64,000 nt of DNA from positions 1,860,001-1,924,000 of the forward strand of contig NZ_CP059903.1 in assembly GCF_014127485.1 (NCBI RefSeq). The letters are read 5' to 3'. Made by a program: the position numbers and the translations under genes. Source of the DNA: Nocardioides dongkuii. Its GTDB lineage: Bacteria > Actinomycetota > Actinomycetes > Propionibacteriales > Nocardioidaceae. The notes beneath the pieces are model-generated. The model did not search any database. It was not told the origin of the DNA and saw nothing but the letters and a program-made list of their open reading frames with translations. Positions 9,741-20,849 of the stretch are shown one piece after another (the first letter of the stretch is position 1; every line of letters starts with the position of its first letter).

Positions 9741-10510
9741 GTACGCCGAGTCGGCGCTTGTGTCCGCGGCGTACGCCGGGTCGGCGTTGTGTGTCCGGTG
9801 GTCGAGCAGCGAAGGACGGAGTCCTGAGCGTGTCGAGGCCCCGGTAGCCGACCGCTGGCGGTGATAGGGGAGACCTCTTGGCTCACCGGGTTTCGACACG
9901 CTCCGGCGCCGGGGCGCCTTCGCTGCTCAACCACCGGTGGCGGGGCGGCGTCGTACGTCGAGTCGGCGCTTGTGTCCGGTGGTCGAGCAGCGAAGGACGG
10001 AGTCCTGAGCGTGTCGAGGCCCCGGTAGCCGACCGCTGGCGGTGCTCGACGAGACCTCTTGGCTCACCGGGTTTCGACACGCTCCGGCGCCAGGGCGCCT
10101 TCGCTGCTCAACCACCGGTGGCGGGGCGGCGTCGTACGTCGAGTCGGCGCTTGTGTTCGGTGGTCGAGCAGCGAAGGACGGAGTCCTGAGCGTGTCGAGG
10201 CCCCGGTAGCCGACCGCTGGCGGTGATAGGGGAGACCTCTTGGCTCACCGGGTTTCGACACGCTCAGGCGCTGGGGCGCCTTCGCTGCTCAACCACCGGT
10301 GGCGGGGCGGCGTCGTACGGCGAAGCGGCGCTTGTGTCCGGGGCGTACGTCGAGTCGGCGCTTGTGTCCGGTGGTCGAGCAGCGAAGGACGGAGTCCTGA
10401 GCGTGTCGAGGCCCCGGTAGCCGACCGCTGACGGTGCTCGGCGAGCTTCTCGGCTCACCGGGTTTCGACACGCTCAGGCGCTGGGGCGCCTTCGCTGCTC
10501 AACCACCGGT
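9741..10510. repeat. Array of four 181-bp repeat units built from a large inverted repeat
   Basis: This explains the 800-base gap between rel and the DUF349 gene. Units begin with GGTGGTCGAGCAGCGAAGG at 9797, 9978, 10159 and 10370. The first two periods are exactly 181 bases; the third is 211 because a 30-base segment is duplicated. Within each unit the left half and right half are inverted relatives: GGTGGTCGAGCAGCGAAGG...GTGTCGAGGCC pairs with GGTTTCGACACGCTC...GCTGCTCAACCACC. The linker GTACGYCGAGTCGGCGCTTG plus TGTCCG recurs at 9741, 9771 (degenerate), 9953, 10134, 10315 (degenerate) and 10345. Short open frames inside are repeat translations and are not supported as genes. Confidence 0.9.
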
Positions 10511-10524
10511 GCGAGCGACCCGAG

Positions 10525-11754
10525 TCAGCCCGAGAAGTCCGCCGATGCGCGCTTGGCCATCTCGAGGAACTGCTGGCGGGAGGCGAGGTTCTCCTCCAGC
10601 TCGCGGATCTTCTTCTCGTTGCCGGCGGCCCGCGCCTTCTCGAGGTCGGCCTCGACCTTCGCGATCGCGTCCTCGAGCTTGCTGACCATGTCCTCGGCGC
10701 GGGCGGACTTCTCGGGGTCGGACTTCTTCCAGGCCTCGTCCTCGACCGCGCGGATCGCCTGCTCGACCTTGCGGATCCGGGCCTCGAGGTCCTTCATCCG
10801 GTCGCGGGGGACCTTGCCGGCGGCGTCCCAGCGGTCGGCGATGTCGCGGAACGTCCGCTTGGCGGCGTCGACGTCGCCGATGGGCAGCAGCGCCTCGGCC
10901 TCGACGAGCAGCGCCTCCTTGACCTCGGCGTTCGCGCTGAACTCCTCGTCCATCGCGGCGTTGGCCGCGTCGCGGGCGCCGAAGAACGCGTCCTGCGCGC
11001 CCCGGAACCGCTTCCACAGCGCGTCGTCGACGTCCTTGGGGGCAGGCCCCGCGGCCTTCCAGTCGCGCATCAGGTCGCGGTAGCGCCCGGCGGTCACCCC
11101 CCAGTCGGTGGAGCCGGCCAGCGACTCCGCCTCGGTGGCGAGCCGCTCCTTGACGGCGCGGGCACCCTCGCGCTTCTCGTTGAGCTCGGCGAAGTGCGCC
11201 TTGCGGTGCCGGGTGTACGCCGTCCGCGCGGTCGAGAACCGGCGCCACAGGGCGTCGTCGGAGGACCGGTCGATGCGGGGGAGCGCCTTCCACTGCTCGA
11301 GCAGGTCGCGCAGCCGGTTGGCGCCGTTGCGCCAGTCCGACCCCTCGGCGACCGCCTCGGCCTGCGCGACGATCCCCTCCTTGGCGGTCTTGGCCTCGGC
11401 GTTGCGCTGGGCCCGCTCCTCGCGCCGGGCCTCGCGCTGGCTGGCGATCACCGGCCCGAGCGCGTCGAGCCGCCCCGCGAGGGAGGCGAGGTCGCCGACG
11501 GCGTTGGCGTCGACCACCTGGGCGCGGACGGTGCGCACTGACTCGACGGCCTCCTCGGGCGACAGCACGCCCGAGGTGACCCGCTTCTCGAGGAGCTCGA
11601 CCTCGAAGGCGAGGGCGGCGTACCGCTCGGTGAAGAAGGAGAGCGCCTCCTCGGGAGTGCCTTCGGGGTACTGCCCCACGGAGCGTTCGCCGTCGGCGGT
11701 CTTCACGTAGACGGTGCCGTCGTCGTCGACGCGGCCCCACTCATGGCTCGTCAC
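10525..11754 (-). CDS. DUF349 domain protein
   Basis: A 409-residue, highly charged, mostly helical protein with about three DUF349 repeats; for example RYRDLMRDWKAAGPAPKDVDDALWKRFRGAQDAFF-type units near the middle. A coiled-coil C-terminus carries ASRQQFLEMAKRAS. No signal peptide or membrane span is seen. DUF349 proteins have no firmly assigned enzymatic role. The GTG start at 11754 has GAGGA upstream. It runs convergently towards rel across the repeat array and divergently from the MBL-fold gene. Confidence 0.9.
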   Translation of the reverse strand: MTSHEWGRVDDDGTVYVKTADGERSVGQYPEGTPEEALSFFTERYAALAFEVELLEKRVTSGVLSPEEAVESVRTVRAQVVDANAVGDLASLAGRLDALGPVIASQREARREERAQRNAEAKTAKEGIVAQAEAVAEGSDWRNGANRLRDLLEQWKALPRIDRSSDDALWRRFSTARTAYTRHRKAHFAELNEKREGARAVKERLATEAESLAGSTDWGVTAGRYRDLMRDWKAAGPAPKDVDDALWKRFRGAQDAFFGARDAANAAMDEEFSANAEVKEALLVEAEALLPIGDVDAAKRTFRDIADRWDAAGKVPRDRMKDLEARIRKVEQAIRAVEDEAWKKSDPEKSARAEDMVSKLEDAIAKVEADLEKARAAGNEKKIRELEENLASRQQFLEMAKRASADFSG

Positions 11755-11874
11755 TGCTGGTCCTCGCTCGCGCTGTACGGCGGACAGGTGGAGGCGCCCA
11801 CTCTAGTCACGCCCCCCACGAGCGGGTGCGCGTTGCCGCGCGGAACCGGTGCGACACGCCGTCAGGCGCCTCGG

Positions 11875-11880
11875 TACTGT
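11875..11880 (+). promoter_or_regulatory. -10 box for a leaderless MBL-hydrolase transcript
   Basis: TACTGT fits TANNNT and lies six bases before GTG 11887, with no ribosome site between. This spacing supports both the chosen start and a leaderless message. Confidence 0.55.
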
Positions 11881-11886
11881 GACCAG

Positions 11887-12597
11887 GTGTTGATCGCCGG
11901 CTTCCCCGCAGGTCCGTGGGGCACCAACTGCTACGTCGTCGCCACCGGCGCCGGTGCCGAGTGCGTGGTGGTCGACCCCGGCAAGGACGCCGCCGAGGGC
12001 GTCGACCAGGTCGTCACCGAGTACGGCCTGAAGCCGGTGGCCGTCCTGGTCACCCACGGGCACATCGACCACATGTGGTGCGTCGCCCCGGTCGCCGGCA
12101 CGTACGACGCGACCGCGTGGATCCACCCCTCCGACCGGCACCTGCTCTCCGACCCGATGGCCGGCATGTCCCGCGAGACCACGCAGATGCTGCTCGGCGG
12201 CGACTACTCGTGGGCCGAGCCCGACGACGTGCGCGAGCTGAGCGACCAGCAGGAGATCGAGCTGGCGGGGCTGACCTTCGTCGTCGACCACACCCCCGGC
12301 CACACCCAGGGCTCGGTCACGTTCCGCACGCCGTACGCCGACGCGGAGGTCAGCGAGGTGATGTTCTCCGGCGACCTGCTGTTCGCGGGCTCCATCGGCC
12401 GCACCGACCTGCCCGGCGGCGACCACCCCACGATGCTGCGCAGCCTGACCACCAAGGTGCTGCCGCTGGCCGACGACGTCGTGGTGCTGCCCGGGCACGG
12501 CGAGCAGACGTCCATCGGCCGCGAGCGCGCCACCAACCCCTACCTGCTCGACCTGCTCGACCGGGGCGACGCGGGCCGAGTGACCCGAGGTCTCTGA
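11887..12597 (+). CDS. Metallo-beta-lactamase-fold hydrolase (glyoxalase II-like)
   Basis: A 236-residue MBL-fold hydrolase beginning [18 protein letters not shown]. The metal-binding motif THGHIDHMW is present, with further ligands in [26 protein letters not shown] and LPGHGEQT. This pattern matches the glyoxalase II-like group, which hydrolyses thioesters, but the substrate cannot be told. An upstream in-frame extension to 11743 would cross the divergent promoter region and lacks family similarity, so GTG 11887 was chosen. It lies four bases before hisS, as often seen in actinobacteria. Confidence 0.9.
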   Translation: MLIAGFPAGPWGTNCYVVATGAGAECVVVDPGKDAAEGVDQVVTEYGLKPVAVLVTHGHIDHMWCVAPVAGTYDATAWIHPSDRHLLSDPMAGMSRETTQMLLGGDYSWAEPDDVRELSDQQEIELAGLTFVVDHTPGHTQGSVTFRTPYADAEVSEVMFSGDLLFAGSIGRTDLPGGDHPTMLRSLTTKVLPLADDVVVLPGHGEQTSIGRERATNPYLLDLLDRGDAGRVTRGL

Positions 12598-12601
12598 GCA
12601 G

Positions 12602-13860
12602 ATGAGCGACACCACCCTCGCGGCACCCAAGGGCGTGCCGGAGTACCTCCCGCCCGACTCCGCGGCCTGGCTCGCGGTCGCCGACGCGCTCCGCACGCCG
12701 GCGGTCAACGCCGGCTACGGGTACGTCGAGCTGCCCGTCTTCGAGGACACCTCCCTCTACGTCCGCGGCGTCGGTGAGTCCACCGACGTCGTGAGCAAGG
12801 AGATGTACACCTTCGAGGACCGCGGTGGCCGGTCGCTGACCCTGCGCCCCGAGGGCACCGCCGGCGTGATGCGCAGCGTCATCGAGCACCGCCTCGACCG
12901 CGGCCCGCTCCCCGTCAAGCTCTGGTACGCCGGCCAGTTCTTCCGCGCCGAGCGCCCCCAGCACGGCCGCTACCGCCAGCTCCAGCAGCTCGGCATCGAG
13001 GCGATCGGCTCCGAGGACCCGGTGCTCGACGCCGAGGTGATCACGATCGCCGACGACGGCTACCGCGCGCTCGGCCTCACCGGCTACCGCACCGAGCTGA
13101 CCAGCCTCGGCTGCGCCGAGTGCCGGCCCGCCTACCGCGAGCGGCTGACGGCGTACCTCGCCGGGCTGGACCTCGACGAGGCCACCCGCGCCCGCGCCGT
13201 CCAGAACCCGCTGCGCGTCCTCGACGACAAGCGCCCCGAGGTGCAGGCGCAGCTCGCCGGCGCGCCGCTGATGCTCGACCACCTGTGCGCCGAGTGCGCC
13301 GACCACTTCGGCGAGGTGCGCTCCTCGCTGGACGCCAACGGGACGGCGTACGTCCTCAACCCGCGGCTGGTGCGCGGCCTGGACTACTACACCCGCACCA
13401 CCTTCGAGTTCGTCCACGACGGCCTGGGCGCCCAGTCCGGCATCGGCGGTGGCGGACGGTACGACGGCCTGATGGCGCAGCTCGGCGGCCAGGAGCTCTC
13501 CGGCATCGGGTTCGGGCTCGGCCTGGACCGCACCTTCCTGGCCTGCCGCGCCGAGGGCCTGCAGGTCGGCCCCGAGCGCCTCCTCGACGTGTACGTCGTC
13601 CCGCTCGGCGCCGCGAAGGCCCGCGCCGCGCTGCTCGCCACCGAGCTGCGCCGCGCCGGCGTGCGCACCGACCTCAGCTACGGCGGTCGCGGCCTCAAGG
13701 GCGCGATGAAGTCCGCCGACCGCTCCGGGGCGGCGTACGTCGTCGTCCTGGGGGAGCGCGACCTCGAGCAGGGCGTCGCCCAGCTCAAGGACCTCGCGAC
13801 CGGCGACCAGACGCCGGTCCCGCTCGACCAGCTCACCACCCACGTCAAGGAGCTCCTCCC

Positions 13861-13864
<4 letters not shown>
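12602..13864 (+). CDS. hisS: Histidyl-tRNA synthetase
   Basis: A 420-residue class II synthetase charging tRNA-His. Motif 2 appears as [22 protein letters not shown] and the His-A motifs as [16 protein letters not shown] and [13 protein letters not shown]. The C-terminal anticodon-binding domain follows ([27 protein letters not shown]). ATG 12602 follows the MBL gene by four bases. The stop overlaps the aspS GTG (GTGA), so hisS and aspS are coupled. Confidence 0.96.
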
Positions 13865-15642
<1,778 letters not shown>

Positions 15643-15780
15643 TCGACAAGACGTCTCGACCTTCGAGACCAGATCGTTACTCGCGGGTGATCGCCGGTAC
15701 CCCGAGGTTCACATAGAGTCACCGGCGGCGCCGGGATCATGCGCCGCTCTTCGACTAACCGAACACCAGATGGGAAGAGC

Positions 15781-16806
15781 ATGTCGCTGCCGCCGGTTTC
15801 CGCCGAGACGCTCGGTCACCTGAGCGACGAGGCGCCTGAGGCACCCGAGGACCCGAAGACCGGCGAGCCGGTCAAGAGCCAGTCCCCGCTGAAGATCGCC
15901 GCTGGGCGGCTGCGTCGCGACAAGGTCGCGATGGTCTGCCTGGTCATCGTGGTCATCTTCGTGCTGATCGGCATCTTCGCCGGCAGCATCGCGAAGCTCT
16001 TCGGCGTCGAGACGGGGCCGGGCAACCCGGCCCGGGACCTGGACTTCCTCAACGGCGGCATGCCGCGGGAGGGGCCGCCGAACGGCGGCTTCGACCCCGA
16101 CCACCCGTTGGGCATCGCGCCGCAGACGGCGGAGGACAACCTCGCGGTCCTGCTCTACGGCCTGCGCACCTCCTTGATGATCTCGGTGCTGGCCACGATC
16201 GTCGCCTCGCTGATCGGCGTGGTCCTCGGGCTGACCGCCGGGTTCCTCGGCGGCGTCGTCGACAAGATCATCTCCTTCTTCATCGATCTCTTCCTGACGC
16301 TGCCCTACATCCTGATCGCCTTGATCGTGGCGCCGATCCTCAACGAGCGCTTCGCGCTCCGGCCCGAGATCTACTCACAGATGCAGCTGATCTCGCTCGT
16401 GGCGATCCTGGCCGGGTTCGGCTGGATGTCGGTGGCGCGCCTGGTGCGCGGCGAGGTGCTCTCGCTGCGCGAGCGGGAGTTCATCCTCTCCGCCGAGGTG
16501 ATCGGCATGCCGACCCGGCGGATCATGTTCCGCGAGCTGCTGCCCAACCTGACGGCGCCGATCGTCGTCGCGGTCTCGTTGATGCTCCCGGCGTTCATCG
16601 CCGCCGAGGCGGCGCTGGCGTTCCTCGGCGTGGGGATCACCCAGGGCGAGTCCCTCGGGCAGACCATCGGCCAGGCCGTGAACTACTTCGAGCTCTACCC
16701 GCTCTTTCTCTGGGAACCACTGATCGCCATCGTGGTGCTGGTCGTGGCCCTCAACCTGCTCGGGGATGCCATTCGCGACGCGGTGGACCCCAAGACCCGT
16801 CGTTGA
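15781..16806 (+). CDS. Oligopeptide/dipeptide ABC transporter permease (OppC/DppC type)
   Basis: A 341-residue permease with about six membrane spans. The first is near residues 45-67 (VAMVCLVIVVIFVLIGIFAG). The binding-protein-dependent transport loop contains EVIGMPTRRIMFRELLPN, the EAA-type segment that contacts the ATPases. The N-terminal 40 residues are hydrophilic and probably cytoplasmic. ATG 15781 has GGGAAGA upstream and was preferred to an ATG at 15739 that lacks a ribosome site. TAGAGT at 15714-15719 may be the -10 box of this five-gene importer operon. Confidence 0.92.
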   Translation: MSLPPVSAETLGHLSDEAPEAPEDPKTGEPVKSQSPLKIAAGRLRRDKVAMVCLVIVVIFVLIGIFAGSIAKLFGVETGPGNPARDLDFLNGGMPREGPPNGGFDPDHPLGIAPQTAEDNLAVLLYGLRTSLMISVLATIVASLIGVVLGLTAGFLGGVVDKIISFFIDLFLTLPYILIALIVAPILNERFALRPEIYSQMQLISLVAILAGFGWMSVARLVRGEVLSLREREFILSAEVIGMPTRRIMFRELLPNLTAPIVVAVSLMLPAFIAAEAALAFLGVGITQGESLGQTIGQAVNYFELYPLFLWEPLIAIVVLVVALNLLGDAIRDAVDPKTRR

Positions 16807-16872
16807 CGGTGTTCGGAAATGTGGTCGCGGGCTTGGGTTCGTGGCACGGATGAAGAGGAAAGGCAAGACACG

Positions 16873-18624
16873 ATGAAGCGAAGCAAGTCGCTCGCAGCCG
16901 TCGCGTGTGTCGCCCTCGTCTCGACCCTCGCTGCCTGTGGTGGCGACGGGGACGACGGCGGCGACAACCCGACCAGCGACCGTAAGTTCGAGCAAGCCGC
17001 ATCCGGCTTCGGCAAGGTCCCCGACGCCGAAGGACCGGCGCCGGAGGTCGAAGGGGCCACGGCCGGTGGCGAGATCACCGTGCTGGTTCCGCTCGACCCG
17101 GGCCCCGAGGACCTCGACCCGACGAACGGCTGGTCGGTGCTGGGCAACTCCATCCAGCAGGCGTACACGAACCGCTCCCTGACCCAGTACCGCCGCAACG
17201 CGGACGGTGACATGGAGCTGGTCCCCGACATCGCCACGGACCTCGGTCGCCCCAACGAGGACTTCACCGAGTGGACCTTCACGATCAAGGACAACGTCCG
17301 CTGGGAGACCGGTGACCCGGTGACCCCGGAGGAGGTCAAGTTCGGCATCGAGCGCTCGTTCGACACCGAGACCTTCACCTCCGGCCCCGGCCAGGCCTAC
17401 TCGGTCGGGACCATCGACTGCGGTGAGGACTACGCCGGTCCGGAGAAGTCGGGCGACTGCCCCGGCATCACCACCGACGGCCAGGACATCACCATCAAGA
17501 TGGTCAAGCCGTTCCCGGACATGGACTTCTGGGGCTCCTTCATGGCGATGGGCCCCGTCCCGCTCGAGAACTCCGAGTTCCCGGCGTACGGCCGCGACCC
17601 GCTCGCGACCGGCCCCTACGTCATCGACGAGTTCCGGGTCAACGAGAGCCTGACGCTGACCAAGAACCCCGAGTGGGACCCGGCCAGCGACCCGGCCCGG
17701 CACCAGTACGCCGACAAGCTGATCTTCAAGTTCGACCAGGACCAGGCGAAGGCCGACCAGATCCTGCTCAGCGACAGCGCCGAGTCGCAGACCATCATCT
17801 CGAACAAGCTGGGCGCGACCAACGCCAGCAAGCTCGAGGAGGTCCTCGGGGACCGCTTCATCCAGCAGACCGGTCAGTGCGTGAGCTACAAGAACCCTGA
17901 CTACACCAAGATCACCGACATCAACGTCCGCAAGGCCATCGCCTACGCGTACGACTTCGACAACATCATGCTGGCCGGCGGCAACATCCCCGGCGTCACC
18001 CGGATCGAGGCGAGCGCGATCATGCCTCCGGGCATGTCGGGCCGCAAGGAGTACTTCCCGGACGGCGAGCAGATCACCTTCCAGCCCGAGAAGTCCAAGG
18101 AGCTCCTCGCTGAGGCCGGCGCCGAGGGCTACAAGCTGACGATGATCTACGACGACTCCGACCCCGTGCTCAAGGCGTCTGCCGAGCAGGAGAAGAAGGG
18201 CTACGAGCAGGGCGGCTTCACCGTCGAGATGATCCCGTACCAGGAGGACTACTACGCCCTCTACGACGACATGAACAGCCCGATCAACAAGAAGCTGAAC
18301 CTCCGTAACTCCAACTGGTGCTCGGACTGGCCCTCGGCGTCGACGATGATCCCGCCGCTCCTCCAGACCGGCCAGGCGTACAACACGTCGTACTTCTCCG
18401 AGCAGGAGATCGACGACCGGATCGAGGAGATCGCCACCCTGCCGCTCGACGAGCAGCCGGGTGCCTGGGGCGACCTCGACGAGCAGATCGGGACCGAGTT
18501 CTTCCCGCTCATCCCGGTTGCCTACCGCAACGACCTCTTCGGTGCGGGCTCCAAGATCGGTGGCTTCACTGGTGACGCCGCCATGAGCGCGATCAACTAC
18601 AAGGACCTCTACGTCATCCAGTGA
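16873..18624 (+). CDS. ABC transporter substrate-binding lipoprotein, peptide family (SBP_bac_5)
   Basis: A 583-residue solute-binding protein. The signal peptide ends in a lipobox LAAC with Cys22, so it is anchored to the outer face of the membrane as a lipoprotein. The mature part opens with an acidic Gly/Asp linker and then the family 5 fold (ITVLVPLDPGPEDLDPTNGW). Peptides or related oligomers are the usual ligands; specificity is unknown. ATG 16873 has GAGGAAAGG upstream. It lies between the two permease genes and is followed by a strong hairpin, so its mRNA may be more abundant than that of the downstream genes. Confidence 0.92.
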   Translation: MKRSKSLAAVACVALVSTLAACGGDGDDGGDNPTSDRKFEQAASGFGKVPDAEGPAPEVEGATAGGEITVLVPLDPGPEDLDPTNGWSVLGNSIQQAYTNRSLTQYRRNADGDMELVPDIATDLGRPNEDFTEWTFTIKDNVRWETGDPVTPEEVKFGIERSFDTETFTSGPGQAYSVGTIDCGEDYAGPEKSGDCPGITTDGQDITIKMVKPFPDMDFWGSFMAMGPVPLENSEFPAYGRDPLATGPYVIDEFRVNESLTLTKNPEWDPASDPARHQYADKLIFKFDQDQAKADQILLSDSAESQTIISNKLGATNASKLEEVLGDRFIQQTGQCVSYKNPDYTKITDINVRKAIAYAYDFDNIMLAGGNIPGVTRIEASAIMPPGMSGRKEYFPDGEQITFQPEKSKELLAEAGAEGYKLTMIYDDSDPVLKASAEQEKKGYEQGGFTVEMIPYQEDYYALYDDMNSPINKKLNLRNSNWCSDWPSASTMIPPLLQTGQAYNTSYFSEQEIDDRIEEIATLPLDEQPGAWGDLDEQIGTEFFPLIPVAYRNDLFGAGSKIGGFTGDAAMSAINYKDLYVIQ

Positions 18625-18658
18625 CGTGCCGTCCGACTAGCACAACCGCGTAGTCAGT

Positions 18659-18692
18659 CGGATGGGGGCCGGGTCCGCCCGGCCCCCATCCG
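18659..18692 (+). terminator. Hairpin after the peptide-binding lipoprotein gene
   Basis: A perfect stem GATGGGGGCCGGG/CCCGGCCCCCATC (18661-18673 and 18678-18690, loop TCCG) extends by two more pairs on each side. It sits 34 bases after the stop codon. A TAGCCT hexamer at 18701-18706 may restart transcription for the downstream permease. No U-run is present, as is common in high-GC genomes. Confidence 0.75.
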
Positions 18693-18747
18693 TCCTGCGC
18701 GTAGCCTGATTCCCCCGTGCCACTGTGGCCGCTGAGAGGTGCTGGAC

Positions 18748-19755
18748 GTGTTCGCCTACATCATCAAGAGAATCCTCGCTGGCGTCGTCGTCATCGTGCT
18801 CGTCTCGATGGCGGTCTTCGCCCTGTTCTGGTACGGCCCGTCGAGCCCCGCGCGGCCGATCTGCCTGCAGGAGACCGGCAACCGCTGCACGGCCGAGCGG
18901 TTGGCGAACTATGAGGAGCAGCTCGGCTACAACAACTCGATCGTCTCCGAGTACGGCACCTACGTGAAGGGCGTCTTCGTCGGGCGCGAGATCCAGATCG
19001 GCAACACCACCATCGACTGCACCGCGCCCTGCCTCGGCATCTCCCAGCGCACCCGCGGGCTGGTCTGGGACGAGCTCATCGAGCGGCTCCCTGCGACCAT
19101 CTCGCTGGCCGCCGGCGGCGCGGCCCTCTACCTCCTCCTCGGCGTCCCCATCGGGGTCGCCGCCGCGCGCAGGCGCGGCACCACCGCCGACAAGGTCCTG
19201 GTCAGCAGCTTCCTGTTCGTCAGCTCGGTGCCCTACTACCTCTTCGCCCTGCTCGCGTGGCTCTACTTCACGCTCATCTGGGACGTCCCGATCCTGGGCT
19301 CCAGCGGCTACACCCCGCTGCTGGAGAACCCCGGCAAGTGGTTCACCGGCCTGCTGCTCCCGTGGCTGTGCCTGGGCATCTTCGGGTGCACCCAGTACAC
19401 CCGCTACACCCGCGGCGCCATGGTCGAGACCCTGAGCGAGGACTACATCCGCACCGCGAAGGCCAAGGGTCTGTCGGCGAACACCGTCGTCTACAAGCAC
19501 GGCCTGCGCAGCGCCCTGGTGCCGGTCGTGACGATCTTCGGCATCGACCTCGGCGTCCTGCTCGCCGGGACGCTGTTCACCGAGCGGATCTTCGAGATCC
19601 AGGGCATCGGCCTGTGGGGCCTGCGTGCGGTCTACCAGCTCGACCTGCCGGTGGTCTCCGCCACCGCGTTGTTCGGCGCCATCATCATGGTCATCAGCAA
19701 CCTGCTCGTCGACATCGTCTACAGCGCCCTCGACCCCCGGGTGCGGCTGTCGTGA
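18748..19755 (+). CDS. Oligopeptide/dipeptide ABC transporter permease (OppB/DppB type)
   Basis: A 335-residue permease beginning MFAYIIKRILAGVVVIVLVS, the usual DppB start with the first span. A long periplasmic loop with four cysteines (residues about 30-95) precedes the remaining five spans. The EAA-type loop is DYIRTAKAKGLSANTVVYKHGLRSAL. GTG 18748 is chosen because GAGAGG at 18734-18739 is well spaced from it; GTG 18739 overlaps that site. It forms the channel with the permease encoded at 15781. Confidence 0.9.
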   Translation: MFAYIIKRILAGVVVIVLVSMAVFALFWYGPSSPARPICLQETGNRCTAERLANYEEQLGYNNSIVSEYGTYVKGVFVGREIQIGNTTIDCTAPCLGISQRTRGLVWDELIERLPATISLAAGGAALYLLLGVPIGVAAARRRGTTADKVLVSSFLFVSSVPYYLFALLAWLYFTLIWDVPILGSSGYTPLLENPGKWFTGLLLPWLCLGIFGCTQYTRYTRGAMVETLSEDYIRTAKAKGLSANTVVYKHGLRSALVPVVTIFGIDLGVLLAGTLFTERIFEIQGIGLWGLRAVYQLDLPVVSATALFGAIIMVISNLLVDIVYSALDPRVRLS

Positions 19756-19787
19756 GTCCCTCCTCCGTCGAAAGGTCAGGCACCACC

Positions 19788-20849
19788 GTGTCCGACAGCG
19801 ACCCGTTCCTCGTCGTCGAGGATCTCTCCGTCGAGTTCCCCACGCCCGACGGCCCCGTCCGTGCCGTCAACGGGGTCTCCTACACCCTCGAGCTCGGGAA
19901 GACCCTGGGCATCGTGGGGGAGTCGGGCTCCGGCAAGTCCGTCTCCAGCATGGCGATCCTCGGCCTGCACGACCCGAAGATGTCGACCATCGAAGGGTCG
20001 ATCCGGGTCGGCGGCCAGGAGGTCGTCGGGCTCAGCGAGCCCGAGATGCGCAAGCTCCGCGGCAACCGCGTGGCGATGATCTTCCAGGACGCGCTGGCCG
20101 CCCTGCACCCGTTCTACCGGGTCGGCGACCAGCTCGCCGAGGCCTACCTCGTCCACCACCCCAAGGCCTCCAAGCGGGACGCCCGACGCCGTGCGATCGA
20201 GATGCTCGACCGGGTCGGCATCCCGCAGCCCGACGGCCGCGTCGACGACTACCCCCACCAGTTCTCCGGCGGCATGCGGCAGCGCGCGATGATCGCGATG
20301 GGCCTGATCAACGACCCGTCCCTGCTGATCGCCGACGAGCCCACCACCGCGCTGGACGTGACCGTGCAGGCGCAGATCCTGGACCTGCTCCAGGACCTCC
20401 AGCGGGAGTTCAACTCGGCGGTCGTCATCATTACCCACGACCTGGGCGTGATCGCCGAGACCGCCGACGACGTCCTGGTGATGTACGCCGGCCGCGCGGT
20501 CGAGTACGGCACCACCAAGCAGCTGCTGACCAGGCCCTCGATGCCCTACACCTGGGGGCTGCTCTCCAGCGTCCCCGACGTGCAGGCCGACACCGACGCC
20601 CGGCTGATCCCGATCCCGGGCAACCCGCCGAGCCTGTTGAACCCGCCCTCGGGCTGCAAGTTCCACCCGCGTTGCGTGCACCGCGACAAGGTGCCCGGCG
20701 ACCTGTGCCGCACGATGCAGCCCGAGCTGCTGCCGGTGCGGCCCGGGGAGCTCCACCTCAAGCGCTGCCACATCGCCGACCCCGAGGCGGTGTACGTGCA
20801 GGAGGTCCTGCCCGAGATCGCCCCCGAACTGGTCGAGGAGACCCGGTGA
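19788..20849 (+). CDS. Peptide ABC transporter ATP-binding protein (OppD/DppD type)
   Basis: A 353-residue ABC ATPase. It has Walker A GESGSGKS, signature QFSGGMRQR and Walker B LLIADEPTTALD. The C-terminal oligopeptide/dipeptide extension has a Cys-rich GCKFHPRCVHRDKVPGDLC segment typical of the family. The frame is open from GTG 19752, which overlaps the previous stop (product 365 residues), but GAAAGG at 19769-19774 favours GTG 19788. It partners with the next gene, and they overlap by four bases. Confidence 0.92.
   Translation: MSDSDPFLVVEDLSVEFPTPDGPVRAVNGVSYTLELGKTLGIVGESGSGKSVSSMAILGLHDPKMSTIEGSIRVGGQEVVGLSEPEMRKLRGNRVAMIFQDALAALHPFYRVGDQLAEAYLVHHPKASKRDARRRAIEMLDRVGIPQPDGRVDDYPHQFSGGMRQRAMIAMGLINDPSLLIADEPTTALDVTVQAQILDLLQDLQREFNSAVVIITHDLGVIAETADDVLVMYAGRAVEYGTTKQLLTRPSMPYTWGLLSSVPDVQADTDARLIPIPGNPPSLLNPPSGCKFHPRCVHRDKVPGDLCRTMQPELLPVRPGELHLKRCHIADPEAVYVQEVLPEIAPELVEETR

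Noticed and set aside
9878..10460. Several short open frames of 60-100 codons within the repeat array
   Set aside because: They translate repeat units in several frames and strands and have no ribosome sites or independent conservation.
9797..10510. CRISPR array
   Set aside because: Units are 181 bases long and repeat as a whole with no unique spacers, and no cas genes are present.
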